NCBI GenBank assembly: GCA_018065925.1
Contig: JAGHSI010000055.1
Span: forward strand, 1-35,660
Source of the DNA: Candidatus Limimonas coprohippi
GTDB taxonomy: Bacteria; Bacillota; Clostridia; Oscillospirales; Acutalibacteraceae
Length of the DNA: 35,660 bases
Direction: 5' to 3'
The translations under genes and the position numbers were made by a program. Below are positions 1 through 10,543 of the stretch, in pieces; within the stretch, counting starts at the first letter, position 1; every line of letters starts with the position of its first letter. The notes beneath the pieces were generated by a model. That model saw only the letters and a list, made by a program, of their open reading frames with translations. It had not been told where the DNA came from and did no database searches.

Positions 1-16
1 ATATAAAGAGGCAGAT

Positions 17-679
17 ATGGGAAAGTTAATTGTTATTGAAGGACTTGATGGTTCAGGTAAATCTACACAGACAGAAAATGTTTTAAATTTCATAAAGTCA
101 AAGGGCGTAGAGGTACGTCAGATTAAACTCCCTGATTATGAGTCTGAGTCATCAGCTTTAGTACGTATGTATCTTGGCGGAGAATTTGGTACTCACCCAA
201 AAGATGTCAATGCCTATGCAGCCTCTTCTTTTTATGCGGTTGATAGATATGCAAACTACAACACAAAGTGGAAAGATGATTATCTCTCTGGAAAGGTAAT
301 TCTCGCCGACCGTTATGCGACATCAAACGCAGCACACCAAATGACAAAACTCGACAAGTCCGAGTGGGATGAATACCTCGCTTGGCTTGAAGATTTTGAA
401 TATGTAAAAATTGGAATCCCAAAGCCTTCACTCGTTGTATTTCTTGATATGCCAGTTGAAATATCTCAGAAGCTTATGACTTCTAGATATAAAGGCGATG
501 AGGGTAAGAAGGATGTTCACGAAGCTGATGTCGCTTATCTTCTTGCCTGTAGAGAGGCCGGCATGTATGCCGCTAAAAAGCTTGGTTGGAATATCGTAAA
601 ATGCTATGAAGGTGATGAACCAAGAAGTATCGAAGATATAGCAAGGGACATAGAAGCACTTGTTGCTTCAATCATTTAA
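17..679 (+). CDS. tmk: thymidylate kinase-like dTMP kinase
   Basis: P-loop IEGLDGSGKST at N-terminus, DRY motif (ADRYATSNA), TMPK-like length; RBS-like purine run upstream. Confidence 0.85.
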   Translation: MGKLIVIEGLDGSGKSTQTENVLNFIKSKGVEVRQIKLPDYESESSALVRMYLGGEFGTHPKDVNAYAASSFYAVDRYANYNTKWKDDYLSGKVILADRYATSNAAHQMTKLDKSEWDEYLAWLEDFEYVKIGIPKPSLVVFLDMPVEISQKLMTSRYKGDEGKKDVHEADVAYLLACREAGMYAAKKLGWNIVKCYEGDEPRSIEDIARDIEALVASII

Positions 680-688
680 GGAGGACAT

Positions 689-1552
689 ATGGAACACGTT
701 GTTGAATTTGCAAACAGTGGCGACTTTGAGCATCTTACCGCTCTTTGGCGTATGGCTTTTGCTGACACGGATGAGTATATCCAGTCTTTCTTTGACACAA
801 TGTATAAAGATGGTCATGCTATCGTATCACGCGAAGAGGGAATTGCAGTAGCATGTGCATATCTTTTACCATGCCAAACTGTAATAAATGGACGACTTTA
901 TAGCACATATTATTTGTACGCTGCTACAACTCATCCAAGCCATAGAAACAAAGGACATATGGCTGCCATTATGCGTAAGGTAGAGGAAGTTGCTATAGAG
1001 AGAGGTATCGACTTTATCGTTCTCGTACCTGCTGAGGATTATCTCTTTAACTATTATGCAAAATTCGGTTATCAGACCGCTTTTTATAAGAAGATTCTTC
1101 ACTTCACACGAGAGGAACTCAAAGGTAAGGCGCTGGAACCTGATCTTAAAGATGCTTACTCACTTGATCTCTTGAATATTCGCCAGAGTTGTCTTGGCTT
1201 TGGTGATTATTTGAACTGGGGTACAGAGGGTATTAAGTACGCAATGTATGCGCACAATGCAGGCTCGGGCTCAATAGCCTTCACAAGTGATGGATATGCA
1301 ATGTACAACATGGGTAAAAATGTTGCATATATCAGAGAGATGTGTACTCTCTCTGATCCTGGCGAACTTTATACTATGCTTCTTCTAGAAGAGGAGGCAG
1401 AACGTTTTACTTTTAACTTGCCAGTAAACTCAAATATCCACTCGGCCGATGAGCGTATTACGAGAGTGGGAATGCTTCTAGCCCTTAATGAAAATGCTCA
1501 AATCGGTGCGTCGGAAATGAGAAACGCATATATAGGTCTTACACTTGGTTAA
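689..1552 (+). CDS. GNAT family N-acetyltransferase (Eis-like architecture)
   Basis: GNAT acetyl-CoA motif region THPSHRNKGHMAAIM, about 287 aa with long C-terminal extension; RBS aaggagg just upstream. Confidence 0.75.
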   Translation: MEHVVEFANSGDFEHLTALWRMAFADTDEYIQSFFDTMYKDGHAIVSREEGIAVACAYLLPCQTVINGRLYSTYYLYAATTHPSHRNKGHMAAIMRKVEEVAIERGIDFIVLVPAEDYLFNYYAKFGYQTAFYKKILHFTREELKGKALEPDLKDAYSLDLLNIRQSCLGFGDYLNWGTEGIKYAMYAHNAGSGSIAFTSDGYAMYNMGKNVAYIREMCTLSDPGELYTMLLLEEEAERFTFNLPVNSNIHSADERITRVGMLLALNENAQIGASEMRNAYIGLTLG

Positions 1553-1562
1553 GGAGGAATTT

Positions 1563-2108
1563 ATGGTTTACATTCTTTTGGCAGAAGGCTTTGAAGAAAT
1601 TGAGGCTTTGACTCCAGTTGATGTACTTCGTCGCGCTGGTGTCGATGTTAAAACTGTAGCCGTAGGCAGAGACTACACAGTAATAGGTGCTCACGGTATT
1701 CCTGTAAAAGCAGATATTTTGATTGCGGATGTCAAGGACTCCGATATCACTGCTGTTGTACTTCCAGGTGGTATGCCTGGAACTAAAAATCTTGATGCAA
1801 GTGATGAGGTTCGTGGCCTCGTAAGATTTTGTGCAGATAAGCATTTACTCATCTGCGCTATCTGCGCAGCACCATCTGTACTCGGCCATATGAGACTTCT
1901 AGTTGGCAGAAAAGCAACTTGTTTCCCAGGATTTGAAAGCGAACTTCATAGTTCCATCTTTACTGGCGCATCCGTTACAAAAGATGGAAATATTATTACT
2001 GCAGATGGCCCTGGCAGTGCACTTGGTTTTGCTGAGGCTATAGCTGCAGAATTTGTAGGAAAAGATGCTGCTCATAGAGTCGTTGATTCTATGATGTGCA
2101 GATTCTAA
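1563..2108 (+). CDS. DJ-1/PfpI family protein
   Basis: MVYILLAEGFEEIEALTPVDVLRRAGVDV, VLPGGMPGTKNL, nucleophile elbow CAICAAPSVL; ATG at 1563 preceded by aaggagg. Confidence 0.9.
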   Translation: MVYILLAEGFEEIEALTPVDVLRRAGVDVKTVAVGRDYTVIGAHGIPVKADILIADVKDSDITAVVLPGGMPGTKNLDASDEVRGLVRFCADKHLLICAICAAPSVLGHMRLLVGRKATCFPGFESELHSSIFTGASVTKDGNIITADGPGSALGFAEAIAAEFVGKDAAHRVVDSMMCRF

Positions 2109-2128
2109 TTTGGAGGACATTTTAAGAA

Positions 2129-3628
2129 ATGGCATTTGATGCAGACAAAGAACTCGAAGCACTCATAAATAATTTGAATGCTGAAGATAAACAGGTGGAT
2201 CAGAAAGCTCATGTTGTAGCTCAAGAATGGAAGCCACCTGTTGAAAAGAAGAACAATGAGGAATACTACAGTGGCGAAGTTTACTTCTCCGCTAAGAAGA
2301 CTGCGCGTCCGGATGAGCCTATAGTTAGAAGACAAGCACAGGCACAGACACCTCAGCAGAGAAGACCAATGACTGGCGCTCAAAGACCAAGCCAGGGTCG
2401 GCCTGTAAGACGCGCACAGGGCCAGGGTAGACCAACTCAGGGAAGGACCCAGACTCAAGCTCGTAATAGATACAAATCAAAAACAAGATTTAGCAACACA
2501 AGAAATACAGCACAAAGAGGCGGGGGAGAATTTAATCTTAAGAAATTTATCCAATCCAACGGTACAAAAGGTGCTTTAATTTATGTTGCTGTTCTTGTGG
2601 CAATTTCTGCAATCTTTTCCGTTTACGCTATGTCCTTTGTAAATGATATTCTCGGTAGCAACCGTTCAACAGATGTTGTAACTATAACAGTTTCAGAAAA
2701 CACAACAACAAGTAAACTCATAAACCAGCTTAAGAAGAACAAACTTATCAAGCGTAAAGGTCTTTGTAAGACATTTATGATGCTCACAAGTGGCATGCAT
2801 AAGTCAACTGACTATAAGACATACTTGAGTGGTGTTTATGATCTCTCGCCATCAATGGGTCTTGAGAAGATGCTTCTCTCATGTCAGGAAGTTCAAAAGG
2901 CTGACACTGTAACAGTTACTATCCCTGAGGGATTTAACATTGACCAAATTGCTTTAAAACTTGAAAAGGCAGGCGTTTGTACTTCTGCTGATTTCTATAG
3001 CAATCTTAAAAAAGCTACTTTCGATAACCAAATGCTTAAAGGTATCGAGAATAAGAATGCACGTTATAACTACCTCGAAGGTTACCTATATCCAGATACC
3101 TACGAATTCTATGTTGGTCAGAGCGCAAGCTCAGTAATTAGAAAACTCCTTGAGAATTCAGAGAATAAGTGGACTAAGGAATATTCAACTCAGGCGAAGA
3201 AGATGGGTATGTCCATGGATGAGGTTCTCACTATGGCTTCTATCATTCAGAAAGAGGCCGGTGATGCAGAACAGATGCCAATTATTGCATCAGTATTCTA
3301 TAACCGACTTAAGTCTTCGTCTTTCCGTTGTCTCCAGTCTGATGCTACAACGGTTTATGTTGCAAAATTTATCAAGCCAAATGTCTCAGTCGGTGAGGCT
3401 GATACATACGCTCAGAAATATGATACATATAAGTGCATCGGTCTTCCTGCTGGTCCTATCTGTTGTCCTGGTAACGATGCTATTAAGGCTGTACTTTGGC
3501 CTTCGGAAACTGACTATTATTTCTTTGGACATGATTCATCAGGAAAGATGTACGCTGCAAAGACAGAGTCAGAACGTAATAAACTTATGTATCAATCAGT
3601 GGTAGGTACTGACGATGAAGACAAATAG
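2129..3628 (+). CDS. mltG: endolytic transglycosylase MltG (YceG-like) with Arg/Gln-rich cytoplasmic N-terminus
   Basis: Single TM (GALIYVAVLVAISAIFSVYAM), MASIIQKEAGDAEQMPIIASVFYNRL motif, TVYVAKF...YDTYKCIGLPAGPICCPG. Confidence 0.92.
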   Translation: MAFDADKELEALINNLNAEDKQVDQKAHVVAQEWKPPVEKKNNEEYYSGEVYFSAKKTARPDEPIVRRQAQAQTPQQRRPMTGAQRPSQGRPVRRAQGQGRPTQGRTQTQARNRYKSKTRFSNTRNTAQRGGGEFNLKKFIQSNGTKGALIYVAVLVAISAIFSVYAMSFVNDILGSNRSTDVVTITVSENTTTSKLINQLKKNKLIKRKGLCKTFMMLTSGMHKSTDYKTYLSGVYDLSPSMGLEKMLLSCQEVQKADTVTVTIPEGFNIDQIALKLEKAGVCTSADFYSNLKKATFDNQMLKGIENKNARYNYLEGYLYPDTYEFYVGQSASSVIRKLLENSENKWTKEYSTQAKKMGMSMDEVLTMASIIQKEAGDAEQMPIIASVFYNRLKSSSFRCLQSDATTVYVAKFIKPNVSVGEADTYAQKYDTYKCIGLPAGPICCPGNDAIKAVLWPSETDYYFFGHDSSGKMYAAKTESERNKLMYQSVVGTDDEDK

Positions 3629-4844
3629 ACCGGAATTACTTGCGCCCGCAGGTGACGCTGAGCGCCTCGAGTCTGCGCTCCTTTATGGCGCAGATGCAGT
3701 TTATCTTGGCGGTCAGCTCTTCAACATGCGTGCGGCAACAGAGAGTTTTGACGACAAAACTCTCTATGATGCTGTGAAAAAGTGTCATGATAAAGGTGTT
3801 GCTGTACACCTCGTTGCAAATACACTTCCACGAAATAATGAGGTGCCAGCATTACCACACTTCTTTGAGGTGGCACAGGATGCCGGTGTAGATGCATTTA
3901 TCATCGCCGATATCGGCGTGATGCGTCTCGCTCAAAAGTACGCTCCAAATGTTGACATTCATATGTCAACACAGACTGGTGTCGTAAACTATGAGACCGC
4001 ATCAGCTCTTTACGATCTCGGCGCAAAACGTATAGTTATGGCACGCGAAGTATGCCTTGACGATATCGCGGAGATTCGTGCAAAGACTCCAAAGGAACTT
4101 GAAATTGAATGCTTTGTACATGGCGCTATGTGTATGAGCTTCTCAGGTCGTTGTATGCTCTCAAACTATATGACTGGTAGAGATGCAAATCGTGGTGACT
4201 GTGCACAACCTTGTCGCTGGAAGTATCACCTTGTAGAGGAAAAACGTCCTGGTCAGTATTTTGAAATCACTGATAGTAAGGATGGAACATATATCTTAAA
4301 TTCACAGGATATGTGTATGATCGAGCACATCCCTGAACTCGTTGCTGCAGGAGTTGACAGTTTTAAAATCGAGGGCAGAGCAAAATCTGCCTATTATGCA
4401 GCTGCTGTAACTAATGCTTATCGTGCAGCAATTGACGAGTATAAAAGGAACCCTTCGTCAGATTTCAAACCATCTCAGTGGATTATTGACGAGATGAGAA
4501 AAATCAGTTATAGGGATTATTGCACAGGATTTTATTTTAATAGTCCGAATGAAAATGCTCATGTTTACTACGATGGCATTTATATTCGTGAATGGGATAT
4601 TATCGCAAATGTTTTGGGCACTAAAGATGGATATCTTGAAGTTATTCAAAGGAATCGCTTCTTCAAGGGAGATGAACTTGAAGTCTTGATGCCTGGCACA
4701 GAACCTTTCAAAATCTCGGCAGATGAGATGTTTAATGAGAAGGATGAGCCTATCGACGTTGCACCAAACCCTATGGCGATAATAAAAATCAAATGTGACA
4801 AAGAAATTATGCCGGGAGCTATACTCCGCAAGGAAAAGGAGTAA
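3615..4844 (+). CDS. U32 family peptidase / collagenase-like protein
   Basis: RPELLAPAGDAERLESALLYGADAVYLGG start; ECFVHGAMCMSFSGRCMLSNYMTGRDANRGDCAQPCRW cysteine signature. Confidence 0.93.
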   Translation: MKTNRPELLAPAGDAERLESALLYGADAVYLGGQLFNMRAATESFDDKTLYDAVKKCHDKGVAVHLVANTLPRNNEVPALPHFFEVAQDAGVDAFIIADIGVMRLAQKYAPNVDIHMSTQTGVVNYETASALYDLGAKRIVMAREVCLDDIAEIRAKTPKELEIECFVHGAMCMSFSGRCMLSNYMTGRDANRGDCAQPCRWKYHLVEEKRPGQYFEITDSKDGTYILNSQDMCMIEHIPELVAAGVDSFKIEGRAKSAYYAAAVTNAYRAAIDEYKRNPSSDFKPSQWIIDEMRKISYRDYCTGFYFNSPNENAHVYYDGIYIREWDIIANVLGTKDGYLEVIQRNRFFKGDELEVLMPGTEPFKISADEMFNEKDEPIDVAPNPMAIIKIKCDKEIMPGAILRKEKE

Positions 4845-4846
4845 TT

Positions 4847-5845
4847 ATGTCAAATATTAGGGAAGAAACATTGAGAATTGAGGACTTGGCCCTCAGTACC
4901 AAAGCAATGCATTGCCGAGAAACAAAGGGCAGAGCAGTCTTTGAGGAAGAGGATGATATCCGTACGGCCTATCAGAGGGATAGGGACCGTATTATTCACT
5001 CTGCGGCTTTCCGTCGACTAAAACATAAGACACAGGTATTTTTAGCTCCAACTGGAGATCATTATAGAACAAGACTTACACATACACTTGAGGTATCTCA
5101 AATAGCGAGAACTATGGCTCGAGGCCTCCGCCTTAATGAGGACTTAACCGAGGCTATCGCTTTAGGCCACGACCTTGGTCACACACCATTTGGACGCGCC
5201 GGTGGGCGTGCTCTTAACGATGTGTTCCCTGGCGGGTTCAAACATTATGAACAGAGCCTCCGTGTTGTGGACGTGCTTGAAAAGCACGGTCGTGGCCTCA
5301 ATCTCACATATGAGGTGCGCGACGGTATTGTCTGTCATACAGTAGGTAAAGAATCAGACACCTTAGAGGGTAGACTTGTAAAGGTGGCTGACCATATCGC
5401 GTATATCAACCACGATATTGATGACGCAGAGCGTGCTGGTATTTTAACTGAGGAGGATATTCCAAAGGATCTTCGAATTATACTCGGCGAGAAAAAATCG
5501 CAGCGCATTAATACTATGGTTCGCTCGGTTATCGAAAATTCAACTGACGATATTAGAATGGCTCCAGATATAGAAAAAGCCTATGATGAGATCCATAAAT
5601 TTATGTTTGCAAATGTCTATACTAACCCAACTTGTAAAGGTGAAGAGGGTAAAGCTATGGACATAGTTGTAAAACTTTATAAATACTTCCTTCAGCATCC
5701 AGATGAGATGCCAGAGGATTATCAGATTGTTGCAAAAAATGAGGGCGAAGAGCGCGGTGCTTGTGATTATATCTCGGGTATGAGTGACCATTACGCACTC
5801 GCAACATATAATAAGATATTTGTACCTAAGTTCTGGGTAGAATAA
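4847..5845 (+). CDS. dgt: deoxyguanosinetriphosphate triphosphohydrolase-like HD-domain protein
   Basis: RDRDRIIHSAAFRRLKHKTQVF, RTRLTHTLEVSQIARTMAR, ALGHDLGHTPFGRAGG HD motif. Confidence 0.92.
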   Translation: MSNIREETLRIEDLALSTKAMHCRETKGRAVFEEEDDIRTAYQRDRDRIIHSAAFRRLKHKTQVFLAPTGDHYRTRLTHTLEVSQIARTMARGLRLNEDLTEAIALGHDLGHTPFGRAGGRALNDVFPGGFKHYEQSLRVVDVLEKHGRGLNLTYEVRDGIVCHTVGKESDTLEGRLVKVADHIAYINHDIDDAERAGILTEEDIPKDLRIILGEKKSQRINTMVRSVIENSTDDIRMAPDIEKAYDEIHKFMFANVYTNPTCKGEEGKAMDIVVKLYKYFLQHPDEMPEDYQIVAKNEGEERGACDYISGMSDHYALATYNKIFVPKFWVE

Positions 5846-5878
5846 GAAACTCAAAGTGTTACGAAAGGAGGGGGTACT

Positions 5879-7612
5879 GTGGCCGTAAGACTTAGTGAAC
5901 AGTTCTTAGAACAGCTTCGTGACAGAATTGACATCGAGCAACTCATCGGAGAATATGTTGACCTTAAGCGTGCAGGTAGACTTACAAAAGGTCTCTGTCC
6001 GTTCCACAGCGAAAAGACTCCTTCTTTTGTTGTATATCCTGAAAGTCAGTCCTACTACTGCTTTGGTTGTACAAAGGGTGGCGATGCCATTACTTTCATT
6101 AGAGATATTGAGAATCTTGACTATATTGAGGCTGTAAAATTTCTTGCTGATAAAGCTGGACTCTCAATGCCGACTGAGCAGTACGATGACACGCTTATAA
6201 AAAAGAGAAAACGCATGATTGAGATGAACAAAGATGCGGCACGCTTCTTCCATCAATACATGCTTTCACCAAAAGGACAAAAGGGTCTTGAGTATTGGAG
6301 CGGGCGAGGTCTTACACCACAGACCATCACACATTTTGGTCTAGGTTATGCTCCGGATGATTGGACCACATTTATGTCATATATGCGTAGCAAGGGATAT
6401 TCTGCGCAAGAATTATTTGAGGGCGACCTCTGCAGAAAGTCAGTTAGGGATGAAAAGACCAACTTTTATCCAACTTTTAAAAATAGAGTTATCACTCCAA
6501 TCATTGACTTAAGAGGAAATGTCGTTGCTTTTGGCGGTAGAGTCCTCGATGACTCAAAACCAAAGTATCTAAATACTAGCGATACTTTGATTTATAAAAA
6601 GGGTCAAAACTTATTTGCTATGAACTTCGCAAAGGCATCAAATGAGGATAGCTTGATTCTTTGCGAGGGATATATGGATGTTATTGCGCTTCACCAAGCG
6701 GGATTTACAAATGCCGTTGCGGGCCTCGGTACTGCTTTGACCGAAGAACAGGTGCGACTCATCTCGCACTACTGCTCGAAGGTCTACCTGTCTTATGACA
6801 GTGACGAGGCTGGTCAAAAAGCACTTACAAGTGCTATCGATAAGTTGAATAAAACCGCACTTAGCATTCATCCACTTAAGTATTCAGGTGCAAAAGACCC
6901 TGATGAAGTTATTAAAAAATTTGGTCCAGAGCGTTGGAAGACAATTCTCTCCGGCGCGATGAACGAAATTGAATATAAGCTCCTCACATGCAAAGAGGGA
7001 CTCGACACAACCACAGATGACGGACGGTTGAAATACTTACGCAAGGCCGTGCCTATTTTAGCGCCACTTGGCGCCATCGAGAAGGATATTTATACCTCCC
7101 GTCTATCTGAGGAATTGTCAGTATCAAAGGATGCCATAATGGCACAGGTCAAAGACGCGGAACGACGCCTTAATAGGCGGAATAAGAAAAGTGATTTCAG
7201 CAGTCTTGGCCGAGGCTTTGATGACAAGGTTCGTGCTCATCGAGCAGAGGAGACTATAATTACATCTCTCATGAACAATCCAGATTTCTTAAAGATTGTT
7301 GAACTACAGTTGACACCGGAAGAATTTCCAAGTGATTTTTACAGACATGCATTTATTGTATTCTCTGAAAGAATAAAGTCCGGTCAATCACTTGACTTCA
7401 TATATCTCTCATCTGAATTTTCTAATGAGGAGATGGGACATCTCGTTAAGCTACAGCATAGTGGGGCATTGATATCCAACACAGAGGATGAGGTAAAGGA
7501 CAGTATTAAAGCTCTCAAAGAGGAGAACCAAAAAGCCCAACAAACTAAAGATGTAGTTGAACTCAGTGATGAGGATTTCTTGAAACTATTCAAAAATAAT
7601 AAGGATGTGTAA
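5879..7612 (+). CDS. dnaG: DNA primase
   Basis: Zinc finger [11 protein letters not shown]...[31 protein letters not shown] start at 5879 preceded by aaaggagg. Confidence 0.97.
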   Translation: MAVRLSEQFLEQLRDRIDIEQLIGEYVDLKRAGRLTKGLCPFHSEKTPSFVVYPESQSYYCFGCTKGGDAITFIRDIENLDYIEAVKFLADKAGLSMPTEQYDDTLIKKRKRMIEMNKDAARFFHQYMLSPKGQKGLEYWSGRGLTPQTITHFGLGYAPDDWTTFMSYMRSKGYSAQELFEGDLCRKSVRDEKTNFYPTFKNRVITPIIDLRGNVVAFGGRVLDDSKPKYLNTSDTLIYKKGQNLFAMNFAKASNEDSLILCEGYMDVIALHQAGFTNAVAGLGTALTEEQVRLISHYCSKVYLSYDSDEAGQKALTSAIDKLNKTALSIHPLKYSGAKDPDEVIKKFGPERWKTILSGAMNEIEYKLLTCKEGLDTTTDDGRLKYLRKAVPILAPLGAIEKDIYTSRLSEELSVSKDAIMAQVKDAERRLNRRNKKSDFSSLGRGFDDKVRAHRAEETIITSLMNNPDFLKIVELQLTPEEFPSDFYRHAFIVFSERIKSGQSLDFIYLSSEFSNEEMGHLVKLQHSGALISNTEDEVKDSIKALKEENQKAQQTKDVVELSDEDFLKLFKNNKDV

Positions 7613-7614
7613 AC

Positions 7615-8712
7615 ATGGCAGAAGAAAAAGGTTTTAATGTCATTACCGCCCTTGTTGAGAAGGGTAAGGCACAAGGTAGACTCTCAACAAATGACATTGA
7701 CGCAGCAATCGTTGAAGTAGATATGGACATGGAGGAACTTGATCACCTCTATGAAACTCTCGATCAAAATGGTATCGAGATTATCGATGACCTCGGCGAT
7801 GCAGCTCTCGAGTCTTTAAATTTCGACCTTGAAATGCCAAAGGCAGTAGAACTTGGTGCAGTTGACAACTCAAACAAGAATGCTGCAATGGATGACCCAG
7901 TAAAGGTGTACTTAAAGGAAATCGGTAGAGTTCCACTTTTGACACCTGAGGAGGAAATCGACCTCGCTATTCGTATCTCAGAGGGTGATGAGGCAGCTAA
8001 GAAAAAACTTGCTGAATCAAACCTTCGTCTTGTTGTATCTATTGCAAAGAGATACGTTGGCCGTGGCATGAGTTTTCTCGATCTTATCCAGGAAGGAAAC
8101 CTTGGACTTATTAAGGCAGTAGATAAGTTCGACTTTACAAAAGGATTTAAGTTCTCAACATATGCTACATGGTGGATCCGCCAGGCTATTACAAGAGCAA
8201 TTGCTGACCAGGCAAGAACAATTCGTATACCAGTACATATGGTTGAAACTATCAACAAAGTTAAGAAGACAAATTCAATTCTTCTTCATAAGAATGGCCG
8301 TGATCCAACAGCTGAAGAGATTGCAAAGGAACTCGATATGCCTGTAGAAAAGGTTCGCGAGATTCTTCGCGTTGCTCAGGAACCAGTTTCTCTTGAGACA
8401 CCAATAGGTGAAGAGGAAGATTCACATCTTGGCGACTTCATCCCAGATGATGATGCACTCGCTCCTGCAGACGCTGCATCAATGCTTCTCCTTAAGGAGC
8501 AGCTCGCTGAAGTACTTAAGACCTTAACTCCACGTGAGGAGAAGGTTCTCTCACTCCGTTTCGGTCTTGAGGATGGACACCCAAGAACACTTGAAGAAGT
8601 AGGTAAGGAGTTCAATGTAACTCGTGAGCGTATTCGTCAGATTGAGGCTAAGGCTCTTCGCAAGCTTCGTCATCCTTCACGCTCAAAGAAACTTAAGGAC
8701 TTCCTTGATTAA
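7615..8712 (+). CDS. rpoD: primary RNA polymerase sigma factor (RpoD/SigA)
   Basis: [55 protein letters not shown], region 4.2 [30 protein letters not shown]. Confidence 0.98.
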   Translation: MAEEKGFNVITALVEKGKAQGRLSTNDIDAAIVEVDMDMEELDHLYETLDQNGIEIIDDLGDAALESLNFDLEMPKAVELGAVDNSNKNAAMDDPVKVYLKEIGRVPLLTPEEEIDLAIRISEGDEAAKKKLAESNLRLVVSIAKRYVGRGMSFLDLIQEGNLGLIKAVDKFDFTKGFKFSTYATWWIRQAITRAIADQARTIRIPVHMVETINKVKKTNSILLHKNGRDPTAEEIAKELDMPVEKVREILRVAQEPVSLETPIGEEEDSHLGDFIPDDDALAPADAASMLLLKEQLAEVLKTLTPREEKVLSLRFGLEDGHPRTLEEVGKEFNVTRERIRQIEAKALRKLRHPSRSKKLKDFLD

Positions 8713-8724
8713 GAAGGGTAAAAA

Positions 8725-9456
8725 ATGATTTATTATTTTTCGGGAACAGGTAACAGCGAGTGGGCTGCAAAGGAACTTGCAGTACTCACCAACGATACCG
8801 CTGAATTTATCACAAAAGATACTAAGGCAAAATATGATGAAAAACTTGGAATTATTTTTCCAATTTATGCTTGGGGTGTACCGGGCCCAGTTGAGGATTT
8901 CTTAAAGACTTTAGAAATCCCAGAGGACACATATTTCTATGCTGTTGCAACATGTGGTTCAAACTGTGGACGTGTTGATGATCAGATTATGAAACTCACC
9001 TCACGTAAACTTAATGCCATTCTCTCACTTTCACTTCCTAACAACTATATCCAAGGCGGTGACTGTGATACACCAAAGAAGGCTATCGAGAAGTTTAAGA
9101 AGGCAAAGCCAAAACTTCTTGATTTCGCAAATAGCATTAATAATAAAGAGGTTATTAAAGTTGTCGATAGAGGACCGCTTCCAGGTCTCATGACTGAAGT
9201 TATTCATCCATCTTTTATTAAGTATGCAACTAGTGATAAGAAGTTTAGCGTTAATGATGATTGTTCATCCTGCGGTGCTTGTGTAAATAACTGCCCACTT
9301 GATAACATTACATTAAAAGATGGTAAACCTATTTGGAATGGCAACTGCTCGCAGTGCACATCCTGCATTAACCGTTGCCCAAAGAATGCTATTCAATATG
9401 GCGCTTCAAAACCATCTCGTGTTCGCTATTATTTCAAAGAGGAATATGTAAAATAA
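8725..9456 (+). CDS. EFR1-type protein: flavodoxin-like domain plus 2x[4Fe-4S] ferredoxin domain
   Basis: IYYFSGTGNSEWAAKEL flavodoxin-like start; CSSCGACVNNCPLDN and CSQCTSCINRCPKNAI cluster motifs. Confidence 0.85.
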   Translation: MIYYFSGTGNSEWAAKELAVLTNDTAEFITKDTKAKYDEKLGIIFPIYAWGVPGPVEDFLKTLEIPEDTYFYAVATCGSNCGRVDDQIMKLTSRKLNAILSLSLPNNYIQGGDCDTPKKAIEKFKKAKPKLLDFANSINNKEVIKVVDRGPLPGLMTEVIHPSFIKYATSDKKFSVNDDCSSCGACVNNCPLDNITLKDGKPIWNGNCSQCTSCINRCPKNAIQYGASKPSRVRYYFKEEYVK

Positions 9457-9465
9457 TTAAAAATT

Positions 9466-9497
9466 AAGCCCCTATCATCGTGATAGGGACTTTTTTT
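9466..9497 (+). terminator. rho-independent terminator after the rpoD-EFR1 block
   Basis: CCCTATCA-tcg-TGATAGGG stem followed by acTTTTTTT. Confidence 0.85.
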
Positions 9498-10479
9498 AAC
9501 CTATTATATAATGTAAACCGAGTAGAACGAATAAGAAGATAATGTTTATTGCTGTAAAAACAAGTAAGAATTTACCTTTTTTATCGTTGAACTCTTTTGC
9601 GAAAATTTTGTATGCAATCAAGTTTGCCATAGAGGCAATCAAAGTTCCGAGTCCGCCGATATTTATACCTATTATCATATCGGAGTAATTATCACTAAAG
9701 CCCGATATCATCATAGCAGCTGGAACGTTTGAAATAATCTGTGATGCAAGTATACTGCAGAGCAATTCTTTTCCAAGAATTATCTTTTCAAAGAATGCGG
9801 AAACGGAGGGGATAGCTTGTAAATTGCCTATAAGGATGAAAAAGGCGATAAATGTCAAAAGAAGGAAATAATCCACTCCGGTGAGAGTTTTCTTTAATAT
9901 GTCTCTTCTGTCCACTTCTACAGCAGCTCCCACATCCGATATGCTTGAAGCAGGAATGAAGAAGCCGATGATTAATAAAACTGCAAATGCAAGTGCCCAG
10001 TAGGGTAGAAGTAGATGTATAAAGCCAAAAACAGATAAACCTGAAATTGAGAATGCATAAATATTATGTGGCGCGCCAAAAGGCTGGATCATGCATCCAA
10101 GGTTCGCCGCTACTGATTGGAGGGTTACCGTTAAGATAATCAAATCTTCTCTTTTTACCTTTTTTAATGCTGCTATACAAAATGGTACAAATGTCAAAAG
10201 TGCAATATCATTTGTTATTAGTATTGAAAAGAAAAAACAGGAGAAAACAAGTATGAAGTAGAGCTGTCTGACGCTTTTGACATGGCATAGAAGCTTTCCT
10301 ACAAGCAGGTCAAAAATCCCCATTGCTTTTAGAAACTGAACAATTACCATCATTATTAGAAGAATAACAAGTGTCTTCCAATCAATATAAGAAATTGATG
10401 GCACTGCAAAGAAACAGGAGATTATAGCAAGTATAGTTGCTATAAAGAAGACTGATTCCTTTTTTATTAATTTTATCAT
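9496..10479 (-). CDS. SLC13/ArsB-like (CitM-type) anion permease, multi-pass membrane protein
   Basis: Multiple hydrophobic helices; NDIALLTFVPF and ISNVPAAMMISGFSDNY resemble the ion-transporter superfamily. ATG at 10479 has RBS aaaggtgat; the ORF-track start at 10560 is upstream of this. Confidence 0.65.
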   Translation of the reverse strand: MIKLIKKESVFFIATILAIISCFFAVPSISYIDWKTLVILLIMMVIVQFLKAMGIFDLLVGKLLCHVKSVRQLYFILVFSCFFFSILITNDIALLTFVPFCIAALKKVKREDLIILTVTLQSVAANLGCMIQPFGAPHNIYAFSISGLSVFGFIHLLLPYWALAFAVLLIIGFFIPASSISDVGAAVEVDRRDILKKTLTGVDYFLLLTFIAFFILIGNLQAIPSVSAFFEKIILGKELLCSILASQIISNVPAAMMISGFSDNYSDMIIGINIGGLGTLIASMANLIAYKIFAKEFNDKKGKFLLVFTAINIIFLFVLLGLHYIIG

Positions 10480-10517
10480 TTGATCACCTTTTTGGATTAT
10501 AGCACAAACATATCCAC

Positions 10518-10530
10518 TATGGTATAATAA
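10518..10530 (+). promoter_or_regulatory. extended -10 promoter for the ybaK-like gene
   Basis: TGGTATAAT (TGnTATAAT) at about 10520-10528; ATG at 10544, so the leader would be very short. Confidence 0.5.
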
Positions 10531-10543
10531 ATACGGTGATTTT

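Noticed and set aside
2105-2458. 117-aa - strand ORF opposite mltG
   Set aside because: Antisense of the low-complexity Arg/Gln-rich segment; no independent support.
7764-8258. 164-aa - strand ORF inside rpoD
   Set aside because: Shadow ORF opposite a strongly conserved gene; no plausible domain or independent RBS evidence.
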